In this document: positions 23,260 to 35,341 of the stretch, one piece after another | How the letters are laid out: every line of letters begins with the position of its first letter | Numbering within the stretch: position 1 is the first letter of the stretch | DNA from: Dermanyssus gallinae | Taxonomy: Eukaryota > Arthropoda > Arachnida > Mesostigmata > Dermanyssidae | Reading direction: 5' to 3' | Assembly (NCBI GenBank): GCA_003439945.1 | Contig: QVRM01004790.1 | Span: forward strand, 172,001 to 236,000 | Length of the DNA: 64,000 bases | Program-made: the position numbers and the translations under genes | The notes under the pieces: generated by a model | Seen by the model: the letters and a program-made list of their open reading frames with translations, nothing else | The model's database searches: none | Told to the model about the DNA's origin: nothing

Positions 23260-26200
23260 CTCAGGATATCACTCATTGATGATATGTTGCAGATAAATTG
23301 CAGACACCCAAACGCCCGCAGACAAAATATTTGTGAGCCAGGAACGTTCACTAAACGGTAAAAACCCGGACAGAATTCGGCTATCGGCAGGTTTGCAGAA
23401 TGAATAGTCATGTTGACGTAACGTTCTAGGCAAGTAGCGTTACTAGGTAACGTTTTTTTATGGATTAGTCCAGCGGCCGGACATAACATTTCAACAACCT
23501 AACATAACAACAAATATATACATATGTTTATACACAATATATATACGAAAAGGTTGACTAATTTATATATATATATATATATAAATTCAAATAGCCCTAA
23601 ATATTCACTGCATTGTACACAAAAATACAACGATTGCTGCCGTTTTAATGTACTGAACAGCTAGAATAATCGTTAACTATTGTTGGCGATTCCAGTGGAA
23701 GTCCGAAACTCTTTGAGGCAGCCCTCTCTACTGCGACGTATACGCATTATCAATGTCAAAATTATCTCAAAGCGAATTATCTATCTACAAGCTGACTTAC
23801 GAAATGTCTACGAAGCCTACCTTAGCTGTTAGGACACAAAAATGCTTTCGTTATCTGCTGCACACGTGGCGTTCACACTGAACGGTTGATCGTTCTTCAG
23901 GTCATCAACTTCAACCGTCATTTGGTGTCTCGACACCGTCGTCAGAGTTGTCGTTACGAAGGAAGTTCGTTTGTTACAATCAAACCCTCTCCTAATTTCG
24001 ACTCAAAACCTCTTGTGGCGCTTGTCCGCCCCTGTCGGTCGAATTCCTTTTAACAGCGGCTTTTCATTCCTGACCTAGCGTAGCCACTTTTAATCTTTAG
24101 TTGATCAGAATTTAGTGTTGTTACAATCTAAATATAAACACTTAAATATAACGGTCATTTCAGAAACCAGGATATATATATATATATATATATATATGCG
24201 CATGTGTTTCATCTCGAACTCCACTTGCTATTATCTATTTAACAATACACATGTGGCAGTTAACGCACCGAGCGAAGCAAGCGTTGCCATAGCAACCCCA
24301 AACAACGGACCGTTTTATTGCAAGATCGAGCCCTAGCCTCGCTAGAGTTGCTTTCGCTACAACACTGCCTTACTGCTACATCCCTCTGCTGTAGAAAACC
24401 CACATACGACTCCAGCTTCTAACCTACATGACATCTGCAATAAAATGACAAAAACACTCAGAAACATACTAGAACATCATTCCACAAGTTTTTAAAGCCA
24501 TGCTACAAGAAAAATGAGCGCTAACCCCCTTAGGCGCTCCCCCCCTCCCCGTGGCTCCCGGGGAACACACCCGCCAGGAGTAACAGATTCGGGCATATCT
24601 TTTGCCAGTACGATCAAACTAAATCATCAAATTGTTACAAAAGTATATATATATATATATATATAAACAGTAGGTTCCCGAGGTAATACATAAACAAATG
24701 ATGCTGACGAGTTTTCTATAGGAAATTTTTAGCACTCACGTTATTACCAAACACATCAGTAAATAATGTTTCGAACAAGATAGCTGACCCTTAAACAAGG
24801 ACAAGGTGACGCAAATAAAAAACATTTAGTATAAACTAAGACAGGCCAAAAAGAAAATTCCTTCAAAGCAGAAACTGGAGTGCATGACCACTGAGGATCG
24901 ATTTAATGCTAGATTACCTAAGCACCTGATAGAAGATACCAAGACGTACTACAGAAAAAAAACTAGGGACCTGACACGCAAGCTTACTCAGGTTGTCGTG
25001 GACAAAGATGGAGAACAAAAAATAGTTGCAGAGGATCGAATACTGAACAAACTAGATGCCTGATTAAAGAAAAGTGTCGTTGGAAGAACACAGGGGCAAC
25101 CTTGCGGGTCAAGGGTTAGAAGCCAGGGGCGGGTGTCGCAGGGGTGCTAACAGGTCACGAATGCTTCTTGGAATACTTGCTTCGGATAGAACACGAATAG
25201 AAATTAACTTGCCATATCTGTGTCCCGAGAACATGTGACGCTGTGATTAAACGCTTAAATGTCGTCTGCCTTTTGAGGGACGGGAATCGGTCATTTTTTG
25301 TTGCCAAGACACCAACATCTTTATATCTTATTATACAGAAATACCTTCGTAGCCTTGTAACGCAATTTGTCATAAATGCAATTTTACTCTCTCTTAAAAC
25401 CGGAACTGGAGCCGCGCATACGTAATCTAAGTTTAAAATTACGTACCGCTCAAGAGCAAGCTAATATTTTCAGGATTGTATGTTGCCTCGAGACAATAAT
25501 GTACAGCCAAAGAAAGGCATTTAAGGCCAAGCACGGCCGGTCTAAGTAGCAATAGTTTTGTACTGGTCGGCCAGACGCCTGTGGTCCATCTGCTCCTCTC
25601 CTACTATTCTATAGCGGCAAGTTCGTGGAATGCTATGTCGTAATTATATTTGTAAATCTTAACCAGATTTTAGAAAATATAGAATAAAGATATATATTGC
25701 GGGGCAGCGTAATTCCTCTACGGATGTAATCTAACCTACTAAAAACGATACCTCGTTCCCGCCTTCACAGTAACTGGACGGCTTACACAGGAATTCAATG
25801 TAGATATATGCTGCTGACGTCTCCAAACTTGCCGTATACTTCTAAGAAGAATATGGTCTAGGTAACTTTGCAGGAAGGCGATATAACAAAGGAAAGTACG
25901 AATGTTTAAGGCCCAATTTGTCTTAGCAATGTTCATAGACATACTACTGGATTTGGCCCAGAATAGTGTAATGTAACAGAAATTGTTTAACTAAGTAAGT
26001 AACTTAGATGTCTACATTAAATAAACTTCATAATAATAAGTGAATGTTAATTAAAAGTACTTACTATTACAATGTGTTATTTACGGCTTGTTGCTATGCA
26101 TATGACAACTATCGTTGTGACTCGGCAACAATCAATAGTTTAGCAAAACGTGAGGCCAGGAGACCTGTTGTAGAGACTTTTCATTAGTTAATTTTCATCG

Positions 26201-26434
26201 TAAACGCAAGGCTACTGATGTGATTTGACAATGCCTTTACCCAGTGTTAATATGGGCATTGCAAAAGCAAAACAAGATTGGCCACTTATTTGATATAAAC
26301 AAAATGCGATTTATTTCATTACGAACGTTTGCATTTAGAAGTTGTGCGCGCACCCACCATCGGTAGCTATGCGGTAGACGTTGAAAATACCATTATCACC
26401 CAGGACACTGTATGAGAACATTTGACAGTACGTG

Positions 26435-26470
<36 letters not shown>

Positions 26471-26870
26471 TCTGTACACATATATGGAATTTATGTAGTC
26501 GCTAATGCTCGCTATATAATAATGTATAGTTCAGAGCTCAGGGCTTTGTTATATGAACTTTGGCCCACTGTTAACTGAAAACGGTTAGTGTTCTATTTCA
26601 GAGTCTCACAATAATTAGCAAACATTCCCTGGCCACTATGCTCGTAGAAGGGTAATATGGAACTTCCTGCGCACGTAAGTAGAAGAAGCAAGCTTCTTTA
26701 GTTTCACTGCGGATACTCTGTTTTTCGTTTGCGCCCAACACGCAACAGCAATCGCAAGACAAGAACGGACTCAGAGCGTCAGCGAGAGTATGTGAAGAGC
26801 TGTCCTTATATCAGTAACATAATTTGGTCAGTCACGTTTACAGTTGCTTACTTAGTTTGCTAAATACATC
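22880..26870. other. long intron 21, few recognisable elements
   Basis: No convincing exon on either strand. It contains (AT)n at 23,232-23,260, 23,560-23,583, 24,173-24,197, 24,643-24,664 and 26,440-26,467, and a GC-rich patch at 24,530-24,575. A short + strand open segment is listed at 24,842. Exons of the host gene could still be hidden here. Confidence 0.4.
24842..25063 (+). other. open, lysine-rich fragment, possible transposon remnant
   Basis: Seventy-three open codons without a start: KKKIPSKQKLECMTTEDRFN, then HLIEDTKTYYRKKTRDLTRK and DKDGEQKIVAEDRILNKLDA-stop. Charged helix-like sequence, unlike the surrounding AT-rich DNA. I do not recognise the family; a retroelement linker region is possible. 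Confidence 0.25.
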
Positions 26871-26881
26871 TGTGCCCCTAC

Positions 26882-26978
26882 TAGGTCTCCCCATCTTCTG
26901 GAATTTATAGTAATAGCGCAGCCTGCCTTTGGTCGCAGGGCGTGTTCGTCAGCAGTACACAAAAGCTGCTCGTACTCT
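26882..26978 (-). CDS. 28-exon TP-rich gene, exon 21 (less certain)
   Basis: Ninety-seven bases that enter in phase 2 and leave in phase 0, matching the phase left by exon 20 (GCAAAGCT/GTGAGT). They encode EYEQLLCTADEHALRPKAGC and AITINSRRWGDL, donor CTA/GTAGGG. The acceptor CTGAG has a weak pyrimidine tract. The frame fit is the main support. Confidence 0.45.
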
Positions 26979-27526
26979 CTCAGCAGGCCGGCGCAATCAA
27001 CACGAGGGTTGTTCGTTGACACGATTTGTTAACGAAAGCCTCACATTAGAAGTAATCTTTACATTTTACCTCGCTGTTGTAAGTTGCCGATAAAAAGCGG
27101 CAACGTTATCATTAAAACGGTAATGAATTTTCTCCAGGGACAGCACCTATAATAGATACCAGTGATCAAACACGGTTTACAGATAAATAGATATGTACAT
27201 ATGGAGTTCCATCGAGCTAAAAGAGGCATCGTCGTCGTAGGGAAACGCAGGTCATATTCACCAAAAACAAACTCTTGTAGCAAAGTCTTGAGGCAACGCT
27301 GTCCGCAGACGCTTTAGGACCGTCCAGGATCCAATGATGCCTCTTCCGCCTCGGACTACTCGGCGCGAACGGCTCTCGAAACGGAGAGCTCTATCAACTA
27401 AAGCTATTGTCTGATTTTTGCCCGGCCCATGTGTGTAGTTCAGCACCTCCAGTCTGCGTTGGTGTCACGTTCGGTGGGAATACACGCGCGGCTTTGACAT
27501 AGCGGCCGATTATAGCCCCCACTCAC

Positions 27527-27561
27527 AGCTTTGCCGCCCCTTGCAGTTGCCGCTGTTTCTC
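27527..27561 (-). CDS. 28-exon TP-rich gene, exon 20 (35-bp micro-exon)
   Basis: The acceptor CTAATTCACAG and donor GTGAGT enclose 35 bases encoding EKQRQLQGAAK plus two bases of a Leu codon. It continues the charged helix of exon 19 (SEFLEHVK). It is one of few borders in this gene not in phase 0. Confidence 0.55.
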
Positions 27562-27777
27562 CTGTGAATTAGAAAATCATTCAGTAAACAATACTATGAA
27601 ATTGAATACGATGTGCCGTGCAACTCACGGTACAATTCTTCTGCTGAATTCTTCAACGCAATTCAAATATTGTATATACAAATATTGGGCATTGTGGACT
27701 CGACTCTTAATGTGGTTTTATTTGGCCAGGAGTATGAAAACGTAGCGTCTAATACTGGAGCATATAGAACTACTAAC

Positions 27778-27873
27778 CTTGACATGCTCGAGAAACTCTG
27801 ACCACTTTTTCGTCAATTCTTCCTCCTCGGCAGCTTTACGCTCCTCTGCCGATACGTTGTTCGTTCTCGCCTT
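27778..27873 (-). CDS. 28-exon TP-rich gene, exon 19 (acidic helix)
   Basis: Thirty-two codons, phase 0 on both sides, acceptor CATTTTAG, donor AAG/GTTAGT. It encodes KARTNNVSAEERKAAEEEEL then TKKWSEFLEHVK. The pattern of acidic run, Trp, Leu, Ile/Val-Lys recalls the ends of exons 26 and 27 (EEQYSEWYALLNRIR), so it may be a diverged copy of that motif. Confidence 0.75.
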
Positions 27874-27879
27874 CTAAAA

Positions 27880-28560
27880 TGAAAAAAACGTGTTATAGGT
27901 GCCTGTCTCTTTGAAACACACTACGGTTTTGCGTCCGTAAACTGCGCCCCCGCGGCCAATAGAATAAAATTGTATTATTATTACTAATTATTTTTGTCCG
28001 TGTTGAAAAATAACACAATTAAGGTTCGAACGTATTTTTATCGGTTATTATTATTATTATTGTCTTGATAAAATATATTTTTATTTTAGATTTATTACTG
28101 CTATATTTGTCCGCGATATACGGAGGGGAGTATGCATAAGAATGTGTAGCCTTCTTTCGGCGTCTTCTGCAATCCCAAAATGACAATCATTTTCAGGGAA
28201 AAGCCGCGACAGCAGTATGGAGTATATAAGTGAGTTATTTCCAACGACATGGGGCGTAATAATAAGCATAGATTTGTGATAATTTATTCAAGCCAAATGC
28301 GAGCAGGATACCGCAACACTGTCCCCTTAATAAATCTCTAGCTAAAATAGCAAAGTTGCGTCAGTTTAAAATTTTTAAGAGAGCTTGTTCTCTTGCAATT
28401 GCACATCCTGTAAAGCTAGGCTCAGACTGGCAGTGATTTCACTCTCTCTCCCCTAAACAAGATATTTCTTTATTATTATTATTATATATCCACACCCTTG
28501 GAAACAATGGAACCCTGTAATATGCTCCTAATGTACAAAATACTATATATAATAAAAAAG
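27880..28560. other. intron 18, nothing recognised
   Basis: AT-rich with short (TTA)n runs at about 28,046-28,063 and 28,471-28,486. No open frame with coding character. Confidence 0.5.
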
Positions 28561-28567
28561 CAAGTAC

Positions 28568-28717
28568 CTGACATTTGCTGCTAAAGATAGTAGGCTTCTT
28601 GGATATGGGTTGTTCTTTCAGTTTAGGAATTAGTGTAGTTTCTGAAGGTTTGGTACTCTGGTCCTTTGGGTTTGGCGGCAACGGGTTCTTAACCTTGATA
28701 TTTCTTGATGCAGTTAC
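28568..28717 (-). CDS. 28-exon TP-rich gene, exon 18
   Basis: Fifty codons, phase 0 on both sides, acceptor CACACATCCAG, donor CAG/GTACTT. Lys/Pro/Thr-rich: VTASRNIKVKNPLPPNPKDQ, then KEQPISKKPTIFSSKCQ. Disordered and basic, in keeping with a microtubule- or DNA-associated scaffold (inference). Confidence 0.7.
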
Positions 28718-29357
28718 CTGGATGTGTGCCAAAGTCAGTAACTTTTATTTTTACAACAATGCGTTTGCGAGAAGACACACTTATGAATTTGGTTATCAAG
28801 CATAATGCCCAATGGTACTAGACTTGTTTTGCGTGTGACAATCGCCGGTGAATTTTCATTATTTCATTAAAATATAACTCTCAGGAACTCAGGTTACGCT
28901 TATTATTTTATTATACAAAACTCTCATATTACTTCCTATTTATTATAATATTACTCTGGGACAGATGCCAAGCCTCGCTGTAACGTTTCTGCAATGTATG
29001 TCCAATGACAGCATTTGCCAGAAAGACTCACAAGCATGTGGATACCCCGCGCCTAATCTGAGACATTTGCATACCTTAGAAATAACTCCCTCAGAAATTT
29101 TACCTGGCCCCCAAATGTCTTAAAGGCAAAGGCTGAAAGTCCATAGAGCCGCCGATAAATGCATGCTTCCTATACTAATTGACGCCTAAAAAAATTATAT
29201 ATATATATATATATGTATATATATTTAGCATTTTAGCCTTTTCTTCTTTAATGGAAACACGTCGAGAAAACTGCAGTTCTTACACCTCTTCTCAAGTATA
29301 GACTATAGACGTATTTATGTCATCTTTCGGCCTACAAGACAAGCTAAGCGGCCATAC

Positions 29358-29531
29358 CTCACTTGCTTTAACGTTTGTTCTTTCCCCTTTACGTAGTGAT
29401 CGTGCGTTAGGTCGGAGTGTTGCAGCTGGTGTTGCAACTATCTTCATTGCTCCATCTAACCGAACGCTCTTATTGGCTGTTGATGTCATCCCCACACGAA
29501 CAGTTTTATGGCCCTTCGAAGAAAGCGTCAC
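29358..29531 (-). CDS. 28-exon TP-rich gene, exon 17
   Basis: Fifty-eight codons, phase 0 on both sides, acceptor TTGTAG, donor GAG/GTATGG. Reads VTLSSKGHKTVRVGM, then MKIVATPAATLRPNARSLRK. Basic with one TP site. Confidence 0.75.
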
Positions 29532-29709
29532 CTACAAGTAACCCTCAGTTATCTTTAGTTTAGGCCGAATGAAGGCAGCTTTAAAAAATGTTGGCAAAAT
29601 TATCGATTTCGCCGTAGGTTTTGTGATGTCCGAACTCCTATTCTAACGAATCCGTCTGTTATCAATGATACTTCAACTACATTAAAATGGAATCCATTAA
29701 AATCAATCA

Positions 29710-29747
<38 letters not shown>

Positions 29748-29753
29748 GCTTAC

Positions 29754-29936
29754 CGATGACAGGCGCTTAACTGCGATGCTCCTGATTTTCTTCCGTACTG
29801 GCCGCCCCGACACGACCGTAGTCTCCAGTTTGTTTTTAACCACGGATGTAGGAGGAACTATGATGGGCTCTTGTTGTTGTACACTGATCGACGGAGTCAC
29901 TGCGGGCTGAAAACTAGCGGTCGTTCCTGATGACTT
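29754..29936 (-). CDS. 28-exon TP-rich gene, exon 16
   Basis: Sixty-one codons, phase 0 on both sides, acceptor GATATTGCAG, donor TCG/GTAAGC. Contains QPAVTPSISVQQQEPIIVPP and the basic SGRPVRKKIRSIAVKRL, which could serve as a nuclear localisation signal. Confidence 0.75.
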
Positions 29937-30482
29937 CTGCAATATCACCAATTAAATGGCAATAATTTGTCCCATTAGAGCGCGATATGTGTTGTCTCTT
30001 TTGGACACTATAAAGTTGAATATCTAATTAAAGCTATTATTACAATACGCCACATTGTAATAATAGCTACACAGCTATTATTACACTGGAAGAATGTTCC
30101 CAGGAAGATGAAACACGAGAGCCGATATCTGTACAATGTTTGATTAGTGACATACACCCTGCCTCATGCTTGTTCGAGCCTGAGGACTAGAGTAAAAGCA
30201 TATAGAGCAAATGCATAACTGAGTGAGGTTTCTACAGCAGTTATTTCTTAAAACGTTTAAAATATACAAAAAAAAATTTTGACACATCGTTTTGGCTAAA
30301 AAACTGATATTAGCATACGCGTAGATAAAAATGTCATCTCACGAACTGCTACATAATGACTCCACCTCAACGTGTCCCTGGAAATGGAAACTCCTCCGAA
30401 ACATTGGTCACAAACATTAAACGCAAGGTTTTATAGTCCTGATAATCTTCCTTATTGTCTTATCGTATTGTTATTACATTAC

Positions 30483-30668
30483 CCTTTTAGGATTTCTTTT
30501 AGGTTCGACAGAAACGGCCTTGACGGTTATCGGTAGCCCGTCAATGCAACTTTGATTTCGATTCGTGGAATCTTTACGAGTAGATGATTGAGGACTGGCT
30601 GATGATTGAAGACCGGACTCAGCATCAACTCGCACTCCAGGGCTCCGTCTGTTGCCACGAGAAGGTGT
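30483..30668 (-). CDS. 28-exon TP-rich gene, exon 15
   Basis: Sixty-two codons, phase 0 on both sides, acceptor TCAATAG, donor AGG/GTAATG. Starts TPSRGNRRSPGVRVDAESG and ends SVEPKRNPKR. TP and SP sites in a basic context, as expected for proline-directed kinase substrates. Confidence 0.75.
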
Positions 30669-30699
30669 CTATTGAAGGAGTAAAACGTCAATATATAAT

Positions 30700-31465
30700 T
30701 CGTTTTGTAAAACGCAGCAAAACATTTATTTATATAGTCTTATATGGCTAATCGTACTGGTCTGCAGGCTAATCGTGCTGGTGAACCTCAAGTAATAAAT
30801 AACTTTGGACATAACCATCCTTTTCGTTCAAACTAACCTCGTTATGATTTTTAGCAACCATTTACATTTTATTATTTGACTTGTATGTTTTCACGTTACC
30901 ATACAAAAGAAAGGCGGTCACTTATTATTTCGATGCGCTAGCCCCATTTACACTTCTTTTTAAAATTGAGAAAATGTTGCAACAATTTACATCGGGACCA
31001 GCTTCGTTTTACTTCAATGCCGCCTATACTACTAACAATCGTATTAACTATTATTTTAGATAATATATGTGTGTGCACATATATTTATGATATTGATGAT
31101 ATAAAATAACGATTAAAAAAACATTCATTTACGCCTTACACATACACCAAACTCAATAGCAACGATCTTAATAAAACTTTATATGATGCCATAACGTTAT
31201 TATATTTTCGTTATATTTCAGAAAACGGTCGAGGCATCGGTTTTGAACTTGTGACCTGAGGGTCGCAAACAGGTCAAATAGTTAACCAGATTAGTCACTA
31301 CATTAATCCCAATAATTAATCAGTTTTAGGTTATAAAACAAAGTTGAAAAAAGTCGATACTGGATAAAATACGAATTACTGTTACAAATGTAGTCCAATC
31401 GCAAAAATATATATATATATCCCTTGTTGTATGCAGCCTTAAAATAAGCCAACTAAATATGCTTC
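30700..31465. other. intron 14, nothing recognised
   Basis: AT-rich non-coding sequence; no element identified apart from a short (AT)n at 31,407-31,420. Confidence 0.5.
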
Positions 31466-31471
31466 ACGTAC

Positions 31472-31603
31472 CGTCTTCGATTTGGAAGACGGGTCTGATA
31501 TGACAATCGATTTTCCGTACGATATCCGTCTGCGCGCAGCGATGCTCGGTGTTACTCGGCAAGATCCGGTGTCGCGTGAACGCGTCGGATTCGCCGAAGG
31601 AGT
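31472..31603 (-). CDS. 28-exon TP-rich gene, exon 14
   Basis: Forty-four codons, phase 0 on both sides, acceptor ATGCAG, donor ACG/GTACGT. Starts TPSANPTRSRDTGSCRVTPS followed by IAARRRISYGKS. Similar in style to exons 12/13. Confidence 0.75.
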
Positions 31604-31849
31604 CTGCATAGAATCAAAGCCACCGGGTAATGTGGTAAGCGAATTGTACTCGAATGCTTATTTTTGTGTGCTTCGCAAGAGAGGTTTAACTTTCGACTCC
31701 ACACAGGTTCGAACGCCAACTGTTTGTTTATGCGCAGTTGTACGTCACGCATCAGTCAGTGCCGCTAGACTGGTTGATAAGTGCGTTTAATAAGTCGAAC
31801 CTAATGTAGCATCAGCTTCGTTGTTCGTATATATATATATATATATATA

Positions 31850-32999
31850 TATACTTGATGAGGTCTGGAAAAGAAACAATAATGTATTTTCACTCTCTCC
31901 CTTTTCTATTTCCGAGGTTCTTGGTGTCCTCTCCAGTCTCAAGGCAAACTGGAGCCGAGGTGTCACGGGTGTGCCTGCAAAATTGTTGAAGCTATCAGCT
32001 TTTTCGATTGCAGGGCCTCTGACTTCTATTATAAATCGCTCGTTTGAGACCGGAAACTTTCCAGCACGGTTGAAGGATACGGCGGTATTTCCTCTATTCA
32101 AGAAAAAGGGTGAACGAAATCGCGCAGCAAATTACAGACCGATATCTGTTGTTGGTTATATCTCAAAGGTCATTGAGAAGTTGGTGTTGTTCAGGCTAAA
32201 TCGACACTTAGAGTCAATTAATTTCCTATCACCCAACCAGTTCGGCTTTCGCAGGGGTAGGTCGACTGACCTAGCGCTGGCCCACTTATGGTAGCGGGCG
32301 TCTGATTCGGTGGAGACAAACAAGTTTTGTCTTGCGGTCTTTCTTGACGTGTCGGCTGCTTTTAATTGTCTTGATCATTCCTTACTGTTCCAGATGCTCG
32401 CTCAGCTCGGCTGCTCCGTGCCGGCTGTTGCTTGGTTTAGGTCATATCTCTCAGGACGGAGGCAAGTGGTTCGAGCTGGGCAAATAGAATCCTCGTGGAA
32501 ACAGGATGATATAGGTACCCATCAAGGTTCGGTTCTCGGGCCTTTTATGTTTCTTATCCTTCTGAATTTTATCCTATTAAGAATTCAGGGGCTAAATCAT
32601 GGTTCTACTATAGCTTTTGCTGATGACACGACGCTAATCTACGGAGTTAATAATCGTAATTTTGATGCAGATTTGCACCAGTCTCTCCAAAATGTTGACA
32701 ATACAATTAGCATTTTTAATACTTATGGTTTAGTTGTCAATGCCAATAAAACACATTTTGTAGTTTTTCGCTCATCACCGAGGCATCAGGCATTGCCTAA
32801 CAACCAAATACTCGAGCTACGAAACATTAAGCTCTCGCAGACAGCCAAGTGCCTGTGGCTCGTTCTCCAGGAAAATCTGAAGTGGCATCCCCACATAGAA
32901 TATATTGCACCCAAGTGCTATGCTGTTATATCGGCGCTGCGCAGAATGAAATTGATTGGGGTCCCCACAGAGGGCTTGCTATATATATATATATATATA
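31850..32999 (+). pseudogene. jockey-like LINE, reverse transcriptase part (interrupted)
   Basis: Non-LTR retrotransposon RT antisense to the host gene. Visible RT blocks: SRGVTGVPAKLL, VFPLFKKKGERNRAANYRPI, NQFGFRRGRSTDLALAHL, FLDVSAAFNCLDHS, HQGSVLGPFMFLILLNF and the catalytic AFADDTTLIYG. An in-frame TAG at 32,292-32,294 breaks the frame. The RT is cut after GVPTEGLLY by a TA repeat and the 2.09-kb mosaic unit. Its tail resumes at 34,197, reading SLACRLPETWTRIPKNIK. The upstream endonuclease is absent, so it was 5'-truncated at an (AT)n at 31,829-31,853. Confidence 0.8.
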
Positions 33000-33257
33000 C
33001 AGGGTCGTTCAGAAATATTTGAAGCGCGATACGAGGAATTGTAGAGCTTGTTAAAGCAGATGCAGAATGCAATTCTGCATATTTTCCTTTAAACAAGTAG
33101 GCACGATTGGTTTGTCTATAGGATGGCAGGGGCTCTCGTAATTGCCGATTTATTAGTGATGATAGACATTTCCGTCCCTTGTTCCATTAGAAAAAATTAT
33201 TTTTCCGCCGAATTGTACTAGACCCCAAAGTTAGTTGGGCAAATTCTGAGAGACCCT
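33000..33257. mobile_element. small TIR element (MITE-like), copy 1
   Basis: A 258-bp non-coding element with imperfect terminal inverted repeats: the left end is CAGGGTCGTTCAGAAATATT and the reverse complement of the right end is AGGGTCTCTCAGAATT. It sits in TATATA on both sides, the pattern of Tc1/mariner-type MITEs that duplicate TA. Confidence 0.7.
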
Positions 33258-34196
33258 ATATATATCAATTGCCAGCTAAAGGTATGAGCGATCGATGGAG
33301 ATATCTTGGAGTCGACTTTGACAGAAATGGCAGAGTTGACTCCACCAGGGATATACTCCTTAATTTACTCAACAGACTCACGATAGCTCCCCTTAAACCC
33401 CACCAATGACTCATATTTTTGAAAGACTTTCTCATTCCCCGTCTCCTATATAAACTGGTCTCCGGTCCCAGACCATCTTACGCACTCCTTAGTGACCTAG
33501 ATAAAGAGATCAGAAAGGTTGTTAAGTCGAAATGGCTTAAGCTCGAAAACTCGGTGCCGAACGCCTACCTGTACACGCACACAGCACATGGCGGTCTGGA
33601 CATCCCCTGCCTCCAAACATTCATTCCCAGACTCCGCCTCTCCCGCCTGACAGCACTACAACACTCCACGCACCTTGGGGTCCAATGGATGCTAACCACC
33701 GAGCACTTTAAAAAAGATCTTGCGAAAACAAGACTTCTTTGCGAGCGCTTGGGAACCTCCATTGAGACCGCTACACAAGAGACCGACTACTGGTCTCAAC
33801 AACTACACAACACGTTCGATGGGGCACATTTTAAAAAAGCACACGAAACGCCCTTTGTACATTACTGGATTAAGGGTATGCCCTACCTATCTGGTAAGGA
33901 GTATTTAAACCTACTAAAGCTCAGGATAACGCACTACCAACGCGTGCCAGATTGGCCAGGGGACGCCCGGGCTACAACAAACGTTGTAGGCACGGGTGTC
34001 ATGCGCCTGAGACGTTGGCTCATGTCGCTCAGATGTGCGATACAACACACAAACAAACCATAAAGAGACATGACGACGTCTGTGATCGCGTGGCGCGTCT
34101 TCTCCGCGAAAGGGGTCATGAGGTGGTTCGTGAGCGAGTATTCCGTCGACCGGGCGCACCGGGTCTAAAGCCCGACCTCGTAATAACAACACCTAC
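33258..34196 (+). pseudogene. R2-type element fragment, copy 1
   Basis: Same protein segment as the better copy at 37,429-38,785 (RT thumb, zinc knuckle, start of the restriction-like endonuclease). It has a TGA in place of the Arg codon at about 33,406, a 1-bp deletion near 33,928 that shifts the frame, and loss of the endonuclease beyond KPDLVITTP where it joins the jockey tail. Confidence 0.85.
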
Positions 34197-34757
34197 TCAG
34201 TGTCCTTGAAGACTAGTCAACACTCACTTGCATGCCGCCTGCCCGAAACTTGGACTAGAATTCCTAAAAATATTAAATGCCTCACATCGAAGCACCTCTT
34301 TGCTCGCGAAGTAAAAAATGGCTTTTAATTTCACAGTCTGAATCGGGCTGATGATCTAGTTATATCCTAAATCGGGGTTATTAGTGCTTTTACCAAGGGA
34401 TCATCTTCCCAAATTAAATTTGTTTTAATTTTTCAGTGTGTTTTTACCTGATGTCGTGGTGTATTATATAGATGCTGTATGAGTGTATCAATTCACCTGC
34501 GCGTATATGTGAGCGCGTGTTGCCTCATCTAATGCTGAACATTGTAACAAACGCTGTATAGACATCCTGGTGATGATGCTTATTGTAACTATGTATTGTG
34601 TAATTGTGCTTATTTAAAGCATTCTTTGAAATATTGTTGAGTGTGACTTTTGTCTCGGTGATTGATTTATTTTGTTACCATTTTTATTTACTGAGAACTT
34701 AAGCATTGCAAAATGCAGTTCCGTTGAATAAACCACGTTTGAAACTGAAAAAATATA
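34197..34757 (+). mobile_element. jockey-like LINE 3' tail, copy 1
   Basis: Continues the jockey frame with SLKTSQHSLACRLPETWT and RIPKNIKCLTSKHLFAREVK to a stop, then a 3' UTR ending TTGAATAAACCACG...CTGAAAAAATATATATA. The C-terminal phrase (LP-x-x-I-x-x-x-S..F) is typical of jockey/BS ORF2 ends. Confidence 0.7.
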
Positions 34758-34796
34758 TATATAGCAGGTATTATTCGTATAAACATCACAACATAC

Positions 34797-34886
34797 CGTT
34801 CCGCGGTTGATCGAGGAAGCCGCTACAGTGCTACTCGCCAGTCTCGTTGGGGTAATCCCAGCCCTTTGCCGCGTTGTCGCCGGAGT
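34797..34886 (-). CDS. 28-exon TP-rich gene, exon 13 (duplicate of exon 12)
   Basis: Thirty codons, phase 0 on both sides, acceptor GTTTAG, donor ACG/GTATGT. Reads TPATTRQRAGITPTRLASS and TVAASSINRGT. It is identical to exon 12, carried in the adjacent unit of the 2.09-kb tandem duplication. If both are spliced, the protein gains 30 residues without a frame change. Confidence 0.75.
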
Positions 34887-34962
34887 CTAAACACAAACGC
34901 AGATCGTAAAGAGCGAAGCTTGCAGGTAACATCCGTTCAAATGCATATATACATATATATAT

Positions 34963-35035
34963 ATTTTTTCAATTTCAATTTGAGGTTTATTCACGGAACC
35001 GCAATTTCACAATGCTTAAGTTCTCGTATATAAAA
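34963..35035 (-). mobile_element. inverted jockey-tail fragment, copy 1
   Basis: The reverse complement reads GAGAACTTAAGCATTGTGAA and then GTTCCGTGAATAAACCTC, matching the end of the + strand jockey tail at about 34,692-34,755. With that tail, it flanks the host exon by inverted copies of the same LINE end. An equivalent copy is at about 37,050-37,122. Confidence 0.7.
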
Positions 35036-35083
35036 ATATTTCAAATGTGTATTGAAAAAATGTGTGTAAAAAGTATATATATA

Positions 35084-35341
35084 CAGGGTCGTTCAGAAAT
35101 ATTTCAAGCGCGATACGAGGAATTGTAGAGCTTGTTAAAGCAGATGCAGAATGCAATTCTGCATATTTTCCTTTAAACAAGTAGGCTCGATTGGTTTGTC
35201 TATAGGATGGCAGGGGCTCTCGTAATTGCCGATTTATTAGTGATGATAGACATTTCCGTCCCTTGTTCCATTAGAAAAAATTATTTTTCCGCCGAATTGT
35301 ACTAGACCCCAAAGTTAGTTGGGCAAATTCTGAGAGACCCT
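35084..35341. mobile_element. small TIR element (MITE-like), copy 2
   Basis: Near-identical to the element at 33,000 (left TIR reads TTTCAAGCG instead of TTTGAAGCG). Part of the second tandem unit. Confidence 0.7.

Noticed and set aside
27258..27446. Arg-rich 62-codon frame on - as an exon of the long gene
   Set aside because: No acceptor and donor pair fits the phases of exons 20 and 21.
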